Part shown: piece by piece, positions 6,105-8,034 of the stretch | Layout of the letters: each line of letters opens with the position of its first letter | Position numbering within the stretch: position 1 is the first letter of the stretch | NCBI GenBank assembly: GCA_041675905.1 | Contig: JBAYSX010000032.1 | Location: 1 to 8,034 of the forward strand | DNA: 8,034 bases | Source of the DNA: Sandaracinobacteroides sp041675905 | GTDB taxonomy: Bacteria; Pseudomonadota; Alphaproteobacteria; Sphingomonadales; Sphingomonadaceae | Direction: 5' to 3' | Position numbers and translations under genes: made by a program | Notes under the pieces: generated by a model | What the model saw: the letters and a program-made list of their open reading frames with translations, nothing else | Told to the model about the DNA's origin: nothing | Databases searched by the model: none

Positions 6105-6470
6105 CCGAGCAGGATTACGCATGCCGTCGATCGAGAACTGATCGAGCAGTGCGAGCATGGCCTCAAGCCTCGCCCGGAGCGCCGTTACTTCCAACGCCAG
6201 CAACAGGTCGCGTCGCCCGGCCGCGATCAGGATCCGGGTCAACACCGGGTTTGAATTGCGCATCAGCGCCACCAGGTGCTGTCCGTGCGGCGCATGCGAA
6301 CCGGCGAACCAATGCTTGACGCTTCGCTCGCTTGCACCTGTCCAGCGCATGGCGGTTTTCACGCCCTGATGAGTCCTCCCCAGATCCATATCCAGAGCTT
6401 CCGCTATCATCATGGCAAAGGTCACGTCCTCTTCGTCGAGGTGCAACTTCTTGCCCGTTTTCGGCAACAT
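6093..6470 (-). CDS. Small helix-turn-helix-like protein next to a serine recombinase
   Basis: This 125-residue protein begins at ATG 6470 with a very good ribosome site (GAGGAGAGG about five bases upstream). Residues about 16-86 are predicted helical, and AMRWTGASERSVKHWFAG (40-57) looks like a recognition helix region of a Cro/XRE-like helix-turn-helix. It is followed by PHGQHLVALMRNSNPVLTRILIAAGRR (61-87). From memory, small proteins with this RWTGAS-type motif accompany serine recombinases in alphaproteobacterial elements, but I cannot name a formal family. The rest is a leucine-rich helix (88-112) that could mediate dimerisation. The gene is divergent from the recombinase with a 113-bp spacer, so it may act as a repressor of the element or as a directionality factor (inference). 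A TATAGC -10-like box lies at 6493-6488 on the minus strand. Its end overlaps a CGGGAA inverted repeat. Confidence 0.8.
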   Translation of the reverse strand: MLPKTGKKLHLDEEDVTFAMMIAEALDMDLGRTHQGVKTAMRWTGASERSVKHWFAGSHAPHGQHLVALMRNSNPVLTRILIAAGRRDLLLALEVTALRARLEAMLALLDQFSIDGMRNPARREA

Positions 6471-6537
6471 CTTTCCTCTCCTCGATGGCTATAGTCCAGC
6501 GCACGAATACGGCGAATCACAGGAAAGTAGCGAACAG

Positions 6538-6555
6538 GTCACTCAAATTGAGGAC
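6538..6555. promoter_or_regulatory. Dyad upstream of the recombinase gene, candidate operator
   Basis: GTC-A-CTCAA-A-TTGAG-GAC is an almost perfect inverted repeat: eight paired bases per arm with one extra A on the left. It ends 28 bases before the proposed TTG start of the recombinase, in the spacer shared with the divergent HTH gene. That is where a repressor controlling both genes would bind. Convincing -35/-10 boxes for the recombinase are not evident. Confidence 0.45.
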
Positions 6556-6570
6556 TGAATAACAAGGATT

Positions 6571-6586
6571 GGAGGCGGCAAAATTG
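6571..6586 (+). promoter_or_regulatory. Ribosome binding site and TTG start of the recombinase
   Basis: GGAGG at 6571-6575 is followed by eight bases and TTG at 6584-6586. The frame is closed by TAA at 6560-6562, and the first downstream ATG (6662) lies one codon before the catalytic serine, too late to be the start. This decides for a non-ATG start, which would keep recombinase expression low. Confidence 0.7.
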
Positions 6587-8034
6587 CCGAAATGGAAAGA
6601 CCTTGAGCCTGATCTGAAGGGAGAAGGAGGTCCGCCCATCCGTGCCGCGGAATATGTCCGCATGTCGACCGACCATCAGAAGTATTCGACCGAGAACCAG
6701 GCGGACGCAATTCGTCACTATGCTGCAACCCGCGGGATAGAGATCGTCCGCACCTATGCCGACGCGGGGAAGAGCGGCCTCAGGATCGATGGCCGCAATG
6801 CGCTCAAGCAGCTCATTGATGACGTTCAGGCCGGCGTTGCAGATTTCATGATGGTGCTGGTCTATGATGTCAGTCGGTGGGGTCGATTCCAGGATGCCGA
6901 CGAGAGCGCCTACTACGAATACATCTGCAAGCGGGCCGGGATCGCCGTCGAGTATTGCGCCGAGCAGTTCGAGAATGACGGAAGTCCCGTCTCCACGATC
7001 GTCAAGGGCGTCAAACGCGCTATGGCTGGAGAATATAGCCGCGAATTATCCACCAAGGTGTTCGCAGGCCAGGGGCGTCTGATCGAGAAAGGTTATCGGC
7101 AGGGAGGCCCGGCTGGCTTCGGGCTTCGCCGAACTCTGGTCGACGAGCATGGGCACGTCAAGACCACGTTGGCGCAGGGCGAGCACAAGAGCATCCAGAC
7201 CGACCGGGTTATCCTAACCCCCGGCCCGGCCGAGGAGATCGCAATCGTCCGCGAGGTATATCGTGCCTTCGTTCACGACAAGCGTGGCGAGCCGGACATA
7301 GCCGATGACCTCAACCGTCGCGGCATTCCAACCGACCTTGGCCGCCCCTGGACGCGAGGGACGGTCCACCAACTGCTGATCAATGAGAAATATGTCGGCG
7401 ACAATGTCTGGAACCGACGCTCCTTCAAGCTGAAGAAGAAGCGCGTCCGCAACGATCCCGACATGTGGATCCGCGCCCAGGGAGCCTTCGAGGCGATCGT
7501 CGAAAGAGACATTTTCGAGGCAGCCCGGGCGATCATCTATGCGCGCTCCTTCCGCCTTTCCGATGATGAGATGCTCTCGACCCTTCGCGGCCTTTACGAA
7601 CGCGAAGGGCTGCTCTCTGGAATCATCATCGACGAGTGTGACGGCATGCCGTCGAGCAGCGCCTATAGTTCCCGTTTCGGCAGTCTCCTGCGTGCCTACA
7701 GCCTGGTCGGGTTCAGGCCCGATCGCGATTACCGCTATGTCGAGATCAACCGTTTCCTGCGCGATCTCCATCCCGACATTCTCGATGAGGTCCTGGATGG
7801 CTTTCGAGGCATGGGCAGTGAGATCCGGCAGGAGGACGAGACCGATCGCATCATCGTCAATGGCGAATTCAGTGTCAGCCTGGTCATCGTTCGCTGCACT
7901 TCGACGTCCACGGGCTTGCTCCGGTGGAAACTGCGTTTTGACACATCCCTCGGCACCGACATCACCATCGTGGTGCGGATGGATTCCGCAAACCGCGCAC
8001 CCCTGGATTATTATCTGTTTCCCAGGATCGATAT
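6584..8034 (+). CDS. Large serine recombinase (resolvase + recombinase domains), 3' end outside window
   Basis: At least 483 codons of a site-specific DNA recombinase, open to the right edge. The resolvase domain spans about 20-165: AAEYVRMSTDHQ gives the catalytic serine (Ser28), followed by DAGKSG, VYDVSRWGRF (Arg98, Arg101) and GEYSRELS (Arg153). The recombinase domain follows at about 173-285 (QGGPAGFG, YRAFV, LNRRGIPT, GRPWTRGTVHQLL, NEKYVGDNVWNRR). The C-terminal part has no CxxC pairs, so the zinc ribbon of many large serine integrases is missing. Instead there is MPSSSAYSSRFGSLLRAYSL-type sequence (355-374) and a beta-rich tail with RWKLRFDTS and LDYYLFPRID. No ATG lies before the catalytic serine. 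TTG 6584 has GGAGG eight bases upstream and is my start, while TTG 6569 is possible. It probably catalysed integration of the element to which it belongs. Confidence 0.93.
   Translation, partial: MPKWKDLEPDLKGEGGPPIRAAEYVRMSTDHQKYSTENQADAIRHYAATRGIEIVRTYADAGKSGLRIDGRNALKQLIDDVQAGVADFMMVLVYDVSRWGRFQDADESAYYEYICKRAGIAVEYCAEQFENDGSPVSTIVKGVKRAMAGEYSRELSTKVFAGQGRLIEKGYRQGGPAGFGLRRTLVDEHGHVKTTLAQGEHKSIQTDRVILTPGPAEEIAIVREVYRAFVHDKRGEPDIADDLNRRGIPTDLGRPWTRGTVHQLLINEKYVGDNVWNRRSFKLKKKRVRNDPDMWIRAQGAFEAIVERDIFEAARAIIYARSFRLSDDEMLSTLRGLYEREGLLSGIIIDECDGMPSSSAYSSRFGSLLRAYSLVGFRPDRDYRYVEINRFLRDLHPDILDEVLDGFRGMGSEIRQEDETDRIIVNGEFSVSLVIVRCTSTSTGLLRWKLRFDTSLGTDITIVVRMDSANRAPLDYYLFPRID

Noticed and set aside
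6042..6254. Plus-strand 70-codon frame starting in the last ACGGGAAT block
   Set aside because: Most of it is antisense to the HTH gene, its ribosome site is only GGGAA very close to the ATG, and the composition after codon 17 (Gln/Arg/Pro-rich) looks like a shadow frame.
7214..7771. Minus-strand 185-codon frame inside the recombinase
   Set aside because: It is antisense to the conserved recombinase domain and its sequence shows no family features.
1..8034. CRISPR array, tRNA or rRNA genes, insertion-sequence transposase
   Set aside because: I saw no regularly spaced long repeats, no tRNA cloverleaf or rRNA signature, and no transposase-like protein. The only mobile-element enzyme is the serine recombinase.

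Overview
The window is GC-rich, densely packed bacterial DNA. Its gene families and codon use fit an alphaproteobacterium, most likely a sphingomonad. That assignment is inferred from protein flavour; no rRNA or other phylogenetic marker is present.

Layout: (1) Positions 1-1192 on the minus strand hold a LytS/YpdA-type sensor histidine kinase. Its 3' end overlaps, as ATGA, the first codons of a response regulator that leaves the window on the left. (2) After a 175-bp divergent spacer comes purT (1368-2546, plus), the formate-dependent GAR transformylase. Its 3' end overlaps by 22 bp the convergent HxlR-type regulator (2525-3238, minus). (3) The regulator is divergent from a three-domain gene (3346-4491, plus) made of a DUF1428 (YbaA-like) domain followed by two VOC/glyoxalase domains. 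The 107-bp spacer holds a good -35 box and an 18-bp dyad suitable as an operator. (4) An intact iron-containing alcohol dehydrogenase follows (4671-5825, plus).

(5) From about 5830 the character changes. A non-coding stretch carries six exact ACGGGAA/TTCCCGT words within 127 bp, including a perfect 14-bp palindrome, an 8-bp-arm inverted repeat and a repeated ATAACGGGAA(A)TCTA block. These flank an imperfect 55-nt stem-loop. Next come a small helix-turn-helix-like gene on the minus strand (6093-6470) and, divergent from it, a large serine recombinase (6584 to the right edge, plus). The recombinase most plausibly starts at TTG and is cut by the window end. This looks like the integrase end of an integrated mobile element sitting next to ordinary chromosomal genes.

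How the genes relate: the kinase and response regulator form a classic two-component operon. purT is a stand-alone housekeeping gene. The HxlR regulator and the DUF1428-VOC-VOC gene look like a regulator-target pair, perhaps for small electrophile or antibiotic stress. The HTH gene, the dyad at 6538-6555 and the recombinase look like an integration module, with the ACGGGAAT array as candidate binding or attachment DNA. The array and the fusion gene are the least ordinary parts of the window.
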